A stretch of 64,000 nucleotides of DNA from Polytrichum commune (taxonomy: Eukaryota; Streptophyta; Polytrichopsida; Polytrichales; Polytrichaceae), in contig OX485803.1 of NCBI GenBank assembly GCA_950295325.1, forward strand, positions 75,841,554 through 75,905,553, written 5' to 3'. Of the stretch, positions 47,701-59,857 are shown in pieces (the first letter of the stretch is position 1; every line of letters begins with the position of its first letter). Made by a program: the position numbers and the translations under genes. Under the pieces are notes generated by a model, which had not been told where the DNA came from, searched no databases, and was given only the letters and a program-made list of their open reading frames with translations.

Positions 47701-50700
47701 ATAAGAAGGCCATGTAGGTCTCCACAATGATGTTTAAGACTATTGAGCATGGAATGGTTAACAAACTTTGAGCATGTAGTCCAATCTCTTTAAAACACAT
47801 GTCTTTCTGGACTTAACCACCCACCACTCAAATATAGGTGTCCGATTAAGATAAGCACCTGAATTAGGGCCATTTACCTTATTCATATGTATTTTATTCT
47901 GTTACCAGACGCTTACGAAAGATGCAGCCACAGCAACCAGGCTATGGCAGTTCTCGCACATATTTGGAATTGCTGGCTGAACTGCCATGGCAGGTCGCGA
48001 GTGAAGAGAGAGAAATTGATCTGGTGGCTGCTAAAGAACGCCTAGACAGTGAGCACTATGGTCTCAGCAAGGTGAAGAGACGAATTATTGAATATCTAGC
48101 AGTCCGAAAGGTATGTTCTGACATCAACTCACAGATGTAACTTTGTTTGTGATGTTCTACCAAGAGAGAGGCTCCTTCGCTCTGGTTGTAACCAAGTCTT
48201 GGGGTAATCATTTTTAGAAATCATTTGGTTTTTTACATGCAGGCAAATCTTGTTGATTATCTTTCTCTCCTTAGCTGTTTGTCTAAGGCGAGTGCCCAAA
48301 TTCTTGACACTTTGGGGAGATTGGGTACTTAGAGTGTTCCAATTTATATGCCAATTATCTTGTTGGATTAGCCATTTAAAGTGGATTTGAAAGCCATGCA
48401 ACTCAAAATATTTGAATTTATATCAATTTCTTATGGAATTTCTGAGTCAAAATACTTCAGGACCCACATAGGGGCATCCATTCGTCCTACCCATCTTAGT
48501 CATACTCCACTGTTTGCAAGGGATAAAGTGCTTAAATTACCTGCTATGGTTTTGCCCAACATCTCATGATCATGCCACACTTGCTTGCAATGCCTTGCAT
48601 ATTCATTGAAGTGTACAAGGAGCAAATTCATGGCCTTTACCTATGTTGGAGCCTCCACTCATTTGTTCATGTCACTTGGCACTACATGGTGGACTTGATG
48701 TGTGCACAGATGTCAGGCTATATCTCCACTTGGTTTTATGTTTTGGGGGACCATGTAACATATGTTTCAACTATACCCTTAAGTTTAGGTGTCCATAAGA
48801 GTTCATCAATAAAAATAGGTGCACCTACCTTAGTAGTGGTCTTACTTTTAATTAACTCCAGATTCATATTATGAAAAGCTGATTCGGTCTTGGTATGGGT
48901 GCTCGTCCAAGCCCGTACCTATGTTGAAGCCTCCACTCACTTGTTTATGTCACAGTTCACTACATGATGGACTATACCTTCACTTAATTATTGTTTTGGG
49001 GGAGACCATGTAACATATCCTTTGCGCCCACTATACCCTGAAGTTTAGGTGGTTACAACCTGAAATAAGTGCACCTATCTTAGTAGTGGTCTGAGATTAG
49101 AACAATTTTAGAGTCATGTTCTGATAATCTGATTGGGTCTTGGTATGGATGCTTGTTGGGGGCAGCTTAAGCCAGATGCCAGGGGACCGGTGCTATGTTT
49201 TGTAGGCCCCCCTGGTGTAGGTAAGACATCATTGGCATCATCTATTGCAGGAGCATTAGGCAGACGCTTCATCCGCCTTTCATTAGGAGGAGTTAAAGAT
49301 GAAGCAGATATTCGAGGTCACCGCAGAACATATATAGGAAGCATGCCAGGTCGTCTTATTGATGGCATCAAGGTATTCATTATTATACTCTTGTTGATTT
49401 GTAGTAAAGCCAGTTACTTTGTCACTTCCACTTATCTATCATATTGTAAATCCATCTCAAGGTGCATTTACAAACAACCACCATATCGGTGGTTGATGGT
49501 TGTAGCTTACTTTCTCTGGTTTGTTTTGAGGGATATGGAGGGATAATGTGCATTGATGACAACTACAACCACAGTTGCAATGGTTCATCACAAATCTCCA
49601 AAGGGTGGTGTATTATAAATTCTTATGTTAAAACTAGATCTAGTAGTGTCGAATGTAAGATATTTTCTAATAATATATGCATTATTCTTATTTACCCCTG
49701 TTTGCTTCATAGTAGCATAATGTGGCACATCTTAGAACAAAATAAGAGAAACGTGTGATTGTTGCAACATTATTTATGTATGTAAGATGTTATTTCAACA
49801 TTTTACTGGATCTACATGATAATTTCGCCTACAGAAGTTTGTGATGTTGTGGTGAACTCTCTTTGGCTCTATTTCTATGTAGTTACTATGTGGCACCAGA
49901 AGAGAACTTCAAGGCTGAAGAATGGGAGAGAATTTGTAGGAGGCTATTACTCTTCCACAACCTTTCCACTAGAATCCAGAAATGTTTGTCTCCACTCCAC
50001 AAGATTGCACAGATAGGAGGGACGAACTCTGAGGTCAAATTGCACTCTTCAACTACAAGAGTGGTTGTTTGTAAATGAAAAAATAGTTGTAGATGTGGTT
50101 GAATGTGGGCCCAACCCACAACTCAACCACCACTGTGGTTGAGTGTAAATGCACCTTGAGATGCTCATCAAAATTTCTTAAAATGTTGATTTATCTTTGT
50201 TCAGAGGGTTGGAGTAAACAATCCGGTGATGCTGCTGGATGAGATAGATAAAACAGGTGCTGATGTGCGCGGTGATCCAGCCTCAGCGTTGCTTGAAGTT
50301 CTTGACCCTGAACAGAACAAGACTTTCAATGATCAGTATCCTGCAATTTCAAACTTTAAGCTTTCCTATCTGATCTCAAATGGTCTTGTGTGAGGTTAAC
50401 AGTCTGAGAACAACCTTGTGGTGGGTCAGCTTTGGTAGTTATTTCTTTGGTTGAATTCTTCAATTCTGGAGACTGCACTTGAAGTCTAGATTTTCTCTGT
50501 AGTAACTACATCACAAATTTTCAAAGGGTGGTGCATTATATAATTTTTTTGGTAAAACTATACCTCTTGGTGTATAATGTAATTATCTTATAATATATGA
50601 ATTATTCTTATGTAACTATTTGCTTGTAGTAGTGTATTGTAGCACATATTAGAAGAAAAGAAGAAAACCATGTAACTATTACAAAATTATTTATGGATTG

Positions 50701-53700
50701 AAGATGTTCTTTCAACACTTTTAGGGATCTACATGATAAAATTTGCCTCTGGAAGTTTGTGATGTGCTTTTTGATGAAAAGTGAAGTTTCCTTGATCTTT
50801 ACTCCACTAGCTATTTGAACGTACCATTTGACGTGTCGAAGGTGGTATTTGTAGCAACAGCTAATAAGGTGCAGAATATGCCAGCGCCACTCTTGGATCG
50901 TATGGAAGTCATTGAGCTACCAGGGTATACCCCAGAAGAGAAACTCCGCATTGCTATGCGGCATCTCATACCTCGTGTCCTAGATCAACATGGGATAACA
51001 AACCAACATGTAGAAATACCAGAGGTACACATAATGGGTAACCGTTTGCTCTCTGCTTTGTGTTGGTTTTGAGTGAGAACAGTACATTTACTGGTCAATA
51101 GATTTATCCTTACAATTCAATTGGGCTATTCGTCAGGAGTTGGTCCCCTACGATTTCCATTGGTTGTTTTGACTACATTATCAATAATTTCTTGCCAGGT
51201 GTGGTGCATTCTTGGAGGTAGTGTTTGAATTTGAATGAAGAGCAACCTATTTGGGTTCATTGAGGGTCACACTCATGTAGCACCTTTTGGCATGGCAACA
51301 TGAGTTTGACCTCAATGAACCAATATAAAATGTTCTTTGCTCAAACCTCCACATTACCTCCAAGCATGCACCACAAACTTACTGAACATGGAAGGAAGTT
51401 GTATTAAAAACAACGAACTCCTGACCAAAAGTCATGTTGAAGGTTAACTCTATTGAAGCTAATGCCACTTCATTATCAGATAGATGGTAGAAGATGGTTC
51501 TTTGTTGTGGCCTCTGAAGTCGTGAAGAAAAATGGCTGAAGTTCAAGTTGAGACTGGCAGTAAATTTTTTATGCACAGATTTCGTTGTAGATCATTGTAG
51601 ATCAATGTAATGTGGGATAGTGTTCATTTGAAATGGAATGTTGGAGGGAACCCATTATATGAGCTTCTTACAAATCCAACTTGAGGTCTGGAATGAGGCC
51701 TTTCTATCAGTGACACTAAGGTTTTCATGGATTAATATTTTGCAATTTGACTGTGAATCAATGTCAGCCCATGGTGGAGCTTATTATACAAAGATACACG
51801 AGAGAAGCAGGAGTACGCAATTTAGAACGCCATTTGGCTGCATTAGCTAGGGCAGCGGCTGTAAAAGTAGCTGAAAAGCAGCAATCAGAGAAATTGGCAC
51901 GTGACATGCAACCAGAGGTGTTACAAGCTATTGATCAAGGTCAAGGAGCTGGAGGGGACCTTGAAGATTCAGGTGATGTAGAAGTGGAAGTGGAAGCTGT
52001 GGGCATCCATGGTGAAGTTGCGCCCTCTCTGTGCAAGATGGAACCTCTACTTGTTGATGAGGCCATACTTGAAGTTGTTCTAGGGGTATGTCTTTCTCTC
52101 CTCATTTGCAGGATACAGTAAGACTTCTCTCAGGGTAAGCTAGTCTAGGTATTTGAAATCAATAAATCTGACTATCTACAACAGATTTGATCCACTTTTG
52201 CTAATATTTCCACAATACTAGAGTTATTCTCTAACTCAATGTGACTTTAGGTTGGGAGTTGGTTGTTTTGCATACACAACCTTCCATGTTTGGTAAGTTT
52301 TTGGTGCATCCTTGGAGGTAGTATGGGGGTTTGAATGAAGAACATTACATATGGGCTCATTGAGGGCTAAACTCATTTTGGCATGCCAAGAGGTGCTAAA
52401 ATGACTTTGGGATTAGTGATCTTGTATCAAACAATGGAAAATCATAGGGGACCAACTCCCGACAAAACATCCCATTGAGCTAAAGGATAAGTCTACTACA
52501 CGTAATATTTGCACATGATCTCTATAGTGTGGGTTTTGTCACAGATAAGGAGTTGTCCTTGCTTTTAGTTGAGAACCCCCTTACCAAAGTTAGATGAAGT
52601 AGATCACTAACACCTCATGAATAGTTTTAATTTTGTCACAGCCTCCAAGGTTTGATGGGAAGGAGGCAGCTGAACGAGTAGCAACTCCAGGTGTTGCTGT
52701 TGGACTAGTGTGGACAGCAGTTGGTGGTGAAGTTCAGTTCGTGGAAGCCACCACAATGCTTGGAAAGGGGGAGTTACACCTTACTGGACAATTGGGAGAT
52801 GTGATCAAGGAGTCAGCTCAAATTGCCCTCACTTGGGTAAGTAGAGATTATATAGAAGTTATGTTTTAGGTCAGCAAACATAGACACCATCAACTATTTC
52901 GACCTTTAAATGGAAGATGCTCAGGGGTTGCCCTCTTCATTACGGTAAAAAATAATGTGCATGTGTCACCTCCAAATCAGAACCTCTATATACAATTTTT
53001 TTTTGCAATAAAAAAAGTTTATACACACAAATGTAGAGATTATACATAGCCCCAAATATATGTACTAGTCCAATATAAGTGCACCCACACATGGCTAGAA
53101 TCCTAATTTTGCAATCCCCTACTGGAGAATTCGCCTATTGTATTTCTGCAAATTAGAAACATCACATGATGACCCACAATATACATACAAACCTTACCTT
53201 TGACAATATCCCTCTATGTGTACAATGCATGGGAGCTATTTAAGTGGTACCCCCTCTTGTGCACCCACTTGAGTACTGCAACATAGAGTGCACCTTGGGG
53301 GAAAGCTGCACTCGCTGGTGGCCTAGTACTACACAAGTCTTAAATCGTATGAAAAACAAATCTCCTATCCCTTCCAACCGTATGACAGTGAATTAATTGA
53401 AAATTGTTTTGTGATTGGGTGACATGGTTTGAGTGGGCAACTTTTTATGGAATGCAGGTCCGTGCAAGAGCTGCAGAAATAAAGTTGCCAGTAGCAGATG
53501 CAGGAAGTCTAATGAAAGATAGGGACATTCATATTCATTTTCCTGCTGGTGCTGTTCCAAAGGATGGCCCATCTGCTGGGGTAACACTGGTGACAGCTTT
53601 AGTATCATTGTTTGGCAAACGTTGTGTTCGAGCAGATACAGCCATGACTGGTGAAATGACTCTAAGAGGTCTTGTGCTTCCTGTTGGAGGCGTTAAAGAT

Positions 53701-54901
53701 AAGGTATAGCTTCACTTTGGCAAACAGATTTTTATATTCTTTGCTCAAGATATTGTTGGTCTACAAGTGTTTCCACCAGACACAGCAAGTCAATATTATC
53801 TTGGTGTTATGATTTGCTCTTAAATGGAAACTTATAGTAATATCTCATGTCACCCGCTGTCAAAATCTGGTGAAAGATCTTAACTTGTGTGGAGTGAGTA
53901 ATTGAGATTTATCACTCTAATGCTTCTGAAATTGAGATCATGTCCTTAACTGCTTGTGTTGGTCTTTGTCGTTGATCAGGTCTGGATGTCTGTATGGGGT
54001 CTATGGTTCTTGAACACATGTTTGTAATGTCCACAAATTCTAGTCCATTTTTCTTTTTTCTGTCCAACATATTTACATTGAAGACAAACAGTGCTTCATT
54101 TCCTTGTTTCTATCTTTTGGCAACTTGCACGTTTGTGAATTCTTTGCACTAACAGAAATTTTGTCTCCTACAGATTTTAGCAGCACATCGGTGTGGGATA
54201 AGGAGAGTCATTTTGCCAGACCGTAATCAGAAAGATTTACAAGAAGTGCCTCCAGCCATCCTTGCTAACATGGAGGTGATTTCCTTGAGTCTCCTTCAAA
54301 TCTTAAATCAACCCAACCAAAGAACCTAGACATTTGTATAAAAGTATTGGATTGTCAGGTGGTTTCTATCATGCTTTTTATGAGAATCTTTATATTTTGC
54401 ATTATTCACAAACACATGTTTCACAAGTTCCTTCCATGTTCAGTGAGTTTTTGGTGCATCCTTGGAGGTAGTGAGGAGTTTTGTTCACACATCATTTGAG
54501 AGTGGTTCATTGAGGGTCAAACTCAATTTGGTATCCCAAGAGGTGCTAAAATGAATTTGGCCCTCAATGAGCTGAAATAGATCGCTCTTCATTCAAATCC
54601 AGACACCCACCTCCGAGCATGCACCACAAGTCAAAAGGAGTTATTGATATTTTATGCAAAACAACCCATGGAAATTCATAGAGGAGGGCCATCTCCCAAC
54701 GAAAAGTCCCATAGAGTTAAAGGATAATTCTATTCTGGGATGATAATCTCTTACCTTCACCTAAATTCCATACCTTTTCCCACTACTAACAATTGCTGCT
54801 CTGTAAAAATTTCATAGATACTCCTTGCCAAGCGGATGGAGGATGTATTGAGTGAAGTGTTTGATGGAGGCTGTCCCTGGAACCCCTCGTCTCGTTTATA
54901 G
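41723..54901 (+). CDS. LON2: peroxisomal Lon protease 2
   Basis: This is an ATP-dependent protease and chaperone of the peroxisomal matrix. Seventeen exons join in phase: 41723-41841, 42947-43086, 43289-43382 (or from 43283), 43732-43901, 44045-44133, 45324-45503, 46895-46975, 47099-47226, 47909-48110, 49166-49372, 50205-50335, 50811-51024, 51768-52085, 52642-52836, 53458-53703, 54174-54275 and 54818-54901. The product is 899 or 901 aa, against 888 aa in Arabidopsis. An N-terminal substrate-binding domain (about 10-270) is followed by a coiled linker, an AAA+ module with Walker A GPPGVGKT (415-422) and Walker B VMLLDEID (478-485), and a protease domain. The protease dyad is Ser795 (DGPSAG) and Lys838, 43 residues apart as in bacterial Lon. 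The protein ends in SRL, a peroxisomal targeting signal type 1. Intron 2 fits the frame only with a GC donor. The gene appears intact. Its introns carry several MITEs. Confidence 0.95.
43087..43288 (+). other. probable GC-AG intron of LON2
   Basis: The exon 2 frame continues into exon 3 only if splicing uses AAG/GCAGGT at 43086-43087. The nearby GT at 43091 puts exon 3 out of frame, with a stop in the AGTTAA at 43315-43320. Two in-frame acceptors exist, CTGCAG (exon from 43283) and CTACAG (exon from 43289). Confidence 0.6.
44636..44990. mobile_element. hAT-type MITE, family B, in LON2 intron 5
   Basis: A 355-bp element with ends CAGTGTTGGACTGGTAT and the reverse complement of CAATGTTGGACTGGTAT (16 of 17 identical). 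It is flanked by a perfect 8-bp target duplication GTTCCGAC (44628-44635 and 44991-44998). No coding capacity. It is a different family from copies A but has the same CARTG ends. Confidence 0.88.
45630..46000 (+). repeat. dispersed repeat, family C copy 1, LON2 intron 6
   Basis: Similar along most of its length to 52945-53320 in intron 14. Shared landmarks are ATATGCACACTAGTCCAAGA-like sequence, CATACAAACCTTACCTT and TACTGCAACATAGAGTGC. It probably derives from a transposon; its ends are not resolved. Confidence 0.6.
49453..50163. mobile_element. 711-bp foldback element in LON2 intron 10
   Basis: The 20-bp end CATCTCAAGGTGCATTTACA at 49453-49472 is perfectly inverted at 50144-50163, and imperfect similarity continues inward. 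No clear target duplication was found. Its interior (49590-49848) is partly repeated in intron 11 (50508-50765), without the ends. Confidence 0.75.
50508..50765 (+). repeat. diverged copy of the intron-10 element interior, LON2 intron 11
   Basis: About 260 bp align with 49590-49848 in the same orientation, for example ATCTACATGATAA then TTTGCCT, GGAAGTTTGTGATG and CAAAGGGTGGTG(C/T)ATTAT. There are many substitutions and small gaps. Confidence 0.65.
51097..51395 (-). mobile_element. foldback repeat family D copy 1, LON2 intron 12
   Basis: Contains the inverted pair GGTGCATTCTTGGAGGTA and ACCTCCAAGCATGCACC. It is the reverse complement of copy 3 at 54430, including the flanking block around CAACCAATGGAAATCGTAGG. 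Confidence 0.65.
52268..52500 (+). mobile_element. foldback repeat family D copy 2, LON2 intron 13
   Basis: Begins TTCCATGTTTGGTAAGTTTT and continues GGTGCATCCTTGGAGGTAGT. It lacks the inner right arm but keeps the outer block (GGGGACCAACTCCCGAC). It is an internally deleted copy. Confidence 0.6.
52945..53320 (+). repeat. dispersed repeat, family C copy 2, LON2 intron 14
   Basis: Same orientation as the copy at 45630. The shared blocks are interrupted by small insertions, so both copies are old. Confidence 0.6.
54430..54745 (+). mobile_element. foldback repeat family D copy 3, LON2 intron 16
   Basis: The fullest copy. Left arm GGTGCATCCTTGGAGGTAGT, right arm ACCTCCGAGCATGCACCAC, then the outer block ending at AAAGGATAATTCTAT. 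Confidence 0.65.
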
Positions 54902-56498
54902 TACAACAATCAGGGTTGGATTTCCTCAGATGTTCAAAGCAAAGGTTTTATTGAGGATTTTGGTGGGCTCACATCCTAACCAGTCACTACACCTGTATTC
55001 AACTGTGAACATGTGGTGTAGAATTTCAAGATAGATAGGTAAACCTGCAATTATCTTTTTTGACTTGTAGAGAAACACCGGCACACTTGGTGCTGAAATT
55101 TGTAGCTTGAGAAGAAATGTTGCAACTTCTAGGTATAGTTTTTTATAATGTATATCACTGATCAGGCTTTCAAGAAAAGGATGTGTGGCCCTGTTTTGGC
55201 ACTTGTATTAATGAAAGTCAATCCTAGTAGGCTGATGAAAGGTCTTGGTTTGAACAATTAATTCTCTATGTAAAGGAGTGTTTGTTTGGAGAGCATCTCC
55301 GATCATTTATGTTTTCTATTTTTGCAAAATTTCTGGTTTATTAAAAGTGGTGACAATAAATTGGAACCAGCTTCTATTTCTTTTCATTGGGCATGCAACA
55401 CCTTGACCCTTGCAAGACTTTGGTGTTGGCAAGATGATCTCTAAGTGTGGTTTTAACAAAGATGGCACATTGAACTACCACTTGTTCACAAGTATTTAAT
55501 TTGCTAGCAACCTCCAGTTCCAGTTTTTTAAGAAAAATTCGAATCAAAGGACTTCCAGTTCCGAGGTTTTTGAAAGATTATAGATGAAAAACACTTCCAG
55601 CCCCACTTTTTCAAATAAATTAAAAAGGACCGACAGTTTTCTTTGAAAAACAGCAAAGACCACCTGGTTATTTTTAGAAGGTTCTTTGCATAGGTTTTGA
55701 TTTTCTGAGAACCATGGTAATAAACAAATCTGGTCAATTGGGTTTCCGAGAACCACGGTCATGAATCTAAAGACCCACCACGCTAACCGGCAGGGGTTTG
55801 GTGCCAATTCTAATACCCACCCCACATTGGTTTGCACCTAGGTCCATTGGAACTAACTGCTCTTAACCAATGACGACTGGAAACAAGTGGCCTGTGATTT
55901 TGTGAAACAATGTACTCAAATCATGCAATTTTGTAAAAACATTTGACCATCTCCTAATGAAAACTCGTAAAATAAACCATGAAATTCCTGAAACCTGATT
56001 TCTGGGTGTGCCATCATCTGTCAATATTTGGCCACATAAAACTTCACTGCATGACACTGGAACTTAGGGCTCCTCGCAACTCATAATGATTGGTAAGTTG
56101 TTTCAACAATGCCGATGCTTTCCTACTTTCGAGCCTGTGCAGTGGACACAAGTGAAGTGATTCCATAGATTCTGAAGGAAAAAAAGGGTCGTTGGAATCT
56201 GGAGGACTGGGAGGTAGAGCTCATAAAGGGACTTTTTCATTTGGCTGTAGCGGGTCAGCTTTACTGAATGGAAGGGAACAAGTTGCGTGCGTGCACGAAT
56301 CAAGGAATAAAGCTAGAAGCAAGTGAGATTGGCAGAGGTTGAGCTCGAGAATCTTCAAGTAAATTGGACGGCCCGAAAGGCAGTGTGCACGTGTCTGTTC
56401 AAGCAGCAGCTGTGGCCCTCATGCAGTCATCAGGGCAAAAACTCTTTTCACACAGCAGCCGCACACTTCATTTCATCATGTCATTAGCAATTTCCAAG
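54902..56498. other. LON2 3' region and intergenic DNA
   Basis: A candidate polyadenylation signal AATAAA lies at about 55346. Minus-strand frames at 55528-55837 and 55863-56303 have no recognisable domain. I see no gene. Confidence 0.4.
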
Positions 56499-56724
56499 CA
56501 ATGAACAGGGAGAACCAACCGCTAGTTACAGATGAACCAATTCAGTATGAGAAATAACCAGTTGAAGTTCAACACTTCTGGAAAATTACCCATTATGTTA
56601 GAGGAATCTGTGAAATATACCTCAAATTAATGACGAAAAACCGAAAGATCACAACATGTAACCGGTTGGACTTGGAAACACTAGGATCTTGACCGACTAT
56701 GCTCAAAATTCTCCCCTGACATTA
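56499..56724 (-). mobile_element. hAT-type MITE, family A copy 5 (inverted)
   Basis: A 226-bp copy in the same orientation as copy 3. Flanking 8-mers TTTCCAAG (56491-56498) and CTTCCAAC (56725-56732) match at 6 of 8 positions, so this is an older insertion than copies 1-3. Confidence 0.8.
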
Positions 56725-57763
56725 CTTCCAACCATTTAATAGGGACAAATTAGAGGCAACTAGTTTGGACATGTGTTGTCCTAGTGCGTTACACATGCGC
56801 ATATGAGTTAATGTAGAACCCTGAAGTATGTCGTAAAAAAATTATCTTCAAAAAAAAAATTCCTTCCTTTTAGTTTTACTTTTTCCCTTCTTCTTTTCTC
56901 TTTGTTTCCTACCTTTCCCCCATCGCCCTGACCCTATTCTTGGACCCCCCCCCCAACTCAAGTGCATGCTAGAAAAGTCCCTTTGGTTTTCATAGCTATG
57001 AGCAATTGTTTGTACGCTTGGGTACATAATAAAATGATAAACATACTACTATAAGTGTCGATAATATTGTGTACTTAGACAAAATATAATAGTTTTAGGT
57101 CAAACGCTATGAGTGCCACATTAAGAATTCAAGACAATATTCTCTTGACTTCAAAACTAGTAATTGAGCAATGAGGATGATGAAAAAGTTTACATAAATG
57201 GATGTCCAAAGCTAAGGAGGACGAATAGATTAGAATTTGGATGAAGAGATCTATATAATGAGGTCCATCATGAAGTAAAAGGACTCTTATATATAGATAT
57301 ATCTATATTGTGATATTTGGATTATAGAAATAAAGACTTCAGACGTCTAAAATAATCTTAGACATTGTGTATGTATAAATCCTAGAGGAAGAAGAACACA
57401 AGTTTTGTTTGTGTGTGTCTCGTAGTTGGGTGGGAGCCTTCAGGTTAAAACAATATTACACTTTCTTGTGATTTGTTTTGAGTTAAGCAAATTGTGCTTG
57501 TCAACAATTTAATGTGCATTTGACATCTAAGTGGAATGGGACATAGATGTTGATTTCTTAATCTTTGAAGTGGTTAAGGAGTGCACCTTGCATAAATATA
57601 TCGTGTTCTTAAGTACCTATACATGTTCCATATATAACTTTAGTACTAGCAACTCATGTACATGAAGCGTCTACGTAGCAAACTAAATTTGCTAATATGG
57701 AAGCATTAATCTCCACATCACGTATATTTTGACTCTTGAGTGGTGTGTGCTTAGGTGTGGATG
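56725..57763. other. intergenic, AT-rich
   Basis: A C-run lies at about 56946 and a palindromic TATA stretch at 57292-57312. No gene seen. Confidence 0.45.
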
Positions 57764-58347
57764 TAAGGGAGGGTTTACACATGTGGTTAACTTTACCTCC
57801 AATGGTAACTTTACCTAACTACATAGGTAACTCACATATGGTGCGCCTGTAAGTAACTCTACCTATCACACAAACTAGTGCGATGTCTACACTAAATATA
57901 ATATGTAGTGTCATATGGTAATTTATGTCACTATGGTAACTTTTTGAATGACACTTCTTATGAATAAGTGAACAAATATTGTCATGGATTATGGATGAGT
58001 TCATTCATTGGCCCAAACCCTACCTTCTCTTGTCAGCAACTTGTGATGAAATATTGTCATGGGTGATTGACATTTGCATGAAAATTCACTTGGTAAGTGA
58101 TAGTAATTGCAACACTAAAAGTCTATAATCCCCCAAAAGTTTACAAGGAGTGACAAATAAATTGTTGGGTTAACATTTAGTGTTGGTGACACTACACCGA
58201 GGTTTACAATTATTATTGAGGAAGACGATTAAAATCGGTGACACTAAATATCATATTTAGTGTAGTAGGCTAGCATTGTTCACACATACATGTAAATTAG
58301 CCTACATGTGGACATGAGACACATGTTGGGTTATCAACCCTCCCTTA
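57764..58347. mobile_element. possible Stowaway-like MITE
   Basis: Ends TAAGGGAGGGTT at 57764 and its reverse complement AACCCTCCCTTA ending at 58347 face each other, with a TA at each outer edge that could be the Tc1/mariner-type duplication. Further inward the ends share ACACATGT. The interior is not coding. Confidence 0.55.
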
Positions 58348-59590
58348 CATGGGCTCATCTCGCCTCATTCAAAAATTAGGCAGTGTCAACCCTCCTCAAG
58401 GGCATGTTTTTGCCACTAGCATATTAGATAAGTCTATCATACGATGTTAAGCTAATCATGGCATAAGTGTGAAGCTAGCTACCCACAATATTCATATGAG
58501 CTCCAAAAATTATGACAAAAATTGACTATGGCTAAGTTGATTTGGATTTTCCAATCATCTTGTACTAACCACATGTTTGATGCCCTCAAAGAAGTAGGTG
58601 CAAAGCTCAAACTACTTTTTTCTTTTTCTTTTTGATCCATTTAATATTTTTACCGTAACTTACATATGTATTATTGGGTGGTTCTGTGTAGTGTAGGTTA
58701 CTCACCTTCAACAAATAGACATCAAAGTTATCCTTAAAGTCCTTCAAAGAGGGACAAAAGCGTGGGTTTGATCCTTCTTTGTGAAAACTTTCTATCAAAA
58801 GCTTGTTAGTTTGTCGTGTATTGGAACCTATTCTGCAAGTTGGGTTAAAAAATTTGGAACCTCTTCTTTCCACCTCTCAAACTTTGAGAAAAATTTAGGA
58901 TCTAAAATAAAGTATGCACATGGGACTCGCTATCCAAAATCAACTATGTGTTACTATGTACACTACGTATACGATTTGTTGATAGCTCAACAACACTCTT
59001 TGTGTAGGGTAATTTAAACATTACGAAAGCTTGGATGAATGTGTGTTAATTCTCATAAACTCATGGTTTGGGACTAAACCCATCGTTTCGCATGCTTTAG
59101 CTTATGCATAACTCTATCAACCATAAATGTAAACTCAAATCCATTCGGACTAAGCTAGTATACACAGTAGTAACACATGCAGTGTGTGTGTGTGTTTGAC
59201 AAATTTTATTTGACGTTCAACTTCAAATCCAAAGTGTCACATGACGTTTTCAAAAACGGAAATGAATGTCAATTGGCATCTACATTTTCTTTAAAAATGC
59301 CACCTCAACGTCACATGCCTAGTAGTACGTGTCATTTCAATTTCCAAAGTGTCAATTGACATGTGGTTTTTTTTTTCTTCATAAGCCACACTACATGTCA
59401 AAACCTAAATTGTGCGTTTCAATTGACGTGCAATTAATTTTTGTGCGAGTTTTTGCATGTCAAATGTCAAAAACTTGCAAAAAAAACTTTGTCAAAATTA
59501 CACACTGAACACATGCGTGGTAGATAGCTAGACTGCTTGCAAGGAGCTGCTTGTTAAGCTCCTTTCAAGCTTCACAAAGTGGTGTGGTGT
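58348..59590. other. intergenic, AT-rich
   Basis: A (GT)n tract lies at 59181-59194. Many short TTGACATG/CATGTCAA motifs occur between 59220 and 59480. Frames here have no domains. Confidence 0.4.
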
Positions 59591-59599
59591 TCCTTTTTT

Positions 59600-59857
59600 A
59601 GGGCGATCGTCCAAATCCACACTCAACAGCATTCCCCGTCCACCGTGGCAAGACCTCACCCGGCCCGGCCAACCTGGACGGGTGATAACTGCGCCGCTGG
59701 GATGCTTCTACCTGTCCACGCGCCGCTTCTTGCTCTGTTGTTGTAGAGTCGTTGCTGTTTGTAACTCAAACTGAAGCTTACAACTTACTTAGAGAGCTTA
59801 TGGATGGATGCCCTGACCAGCCATGCAAGCTTTGCCCAGCTGCTCGCTGATCCCCAT
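59600..59857 (+). other. GC-rich segment with possible leader exon
   Basis: A local rise in GC (59630-59720) is followed by an ATG-containing stretch that ends at a good donor CAT/GTAAGTT at 59857. It could be an upstream leader exon of the permease gene or the first exon of something else. Only weak support. Confidence 0.25.

Noticed and set aside
49453-50163. 8-bp or TA target duplication around the 711-bp foldback element
   Set aside because: The flanking bases do not repeat in any tested frame, so no superfamily was assigned.
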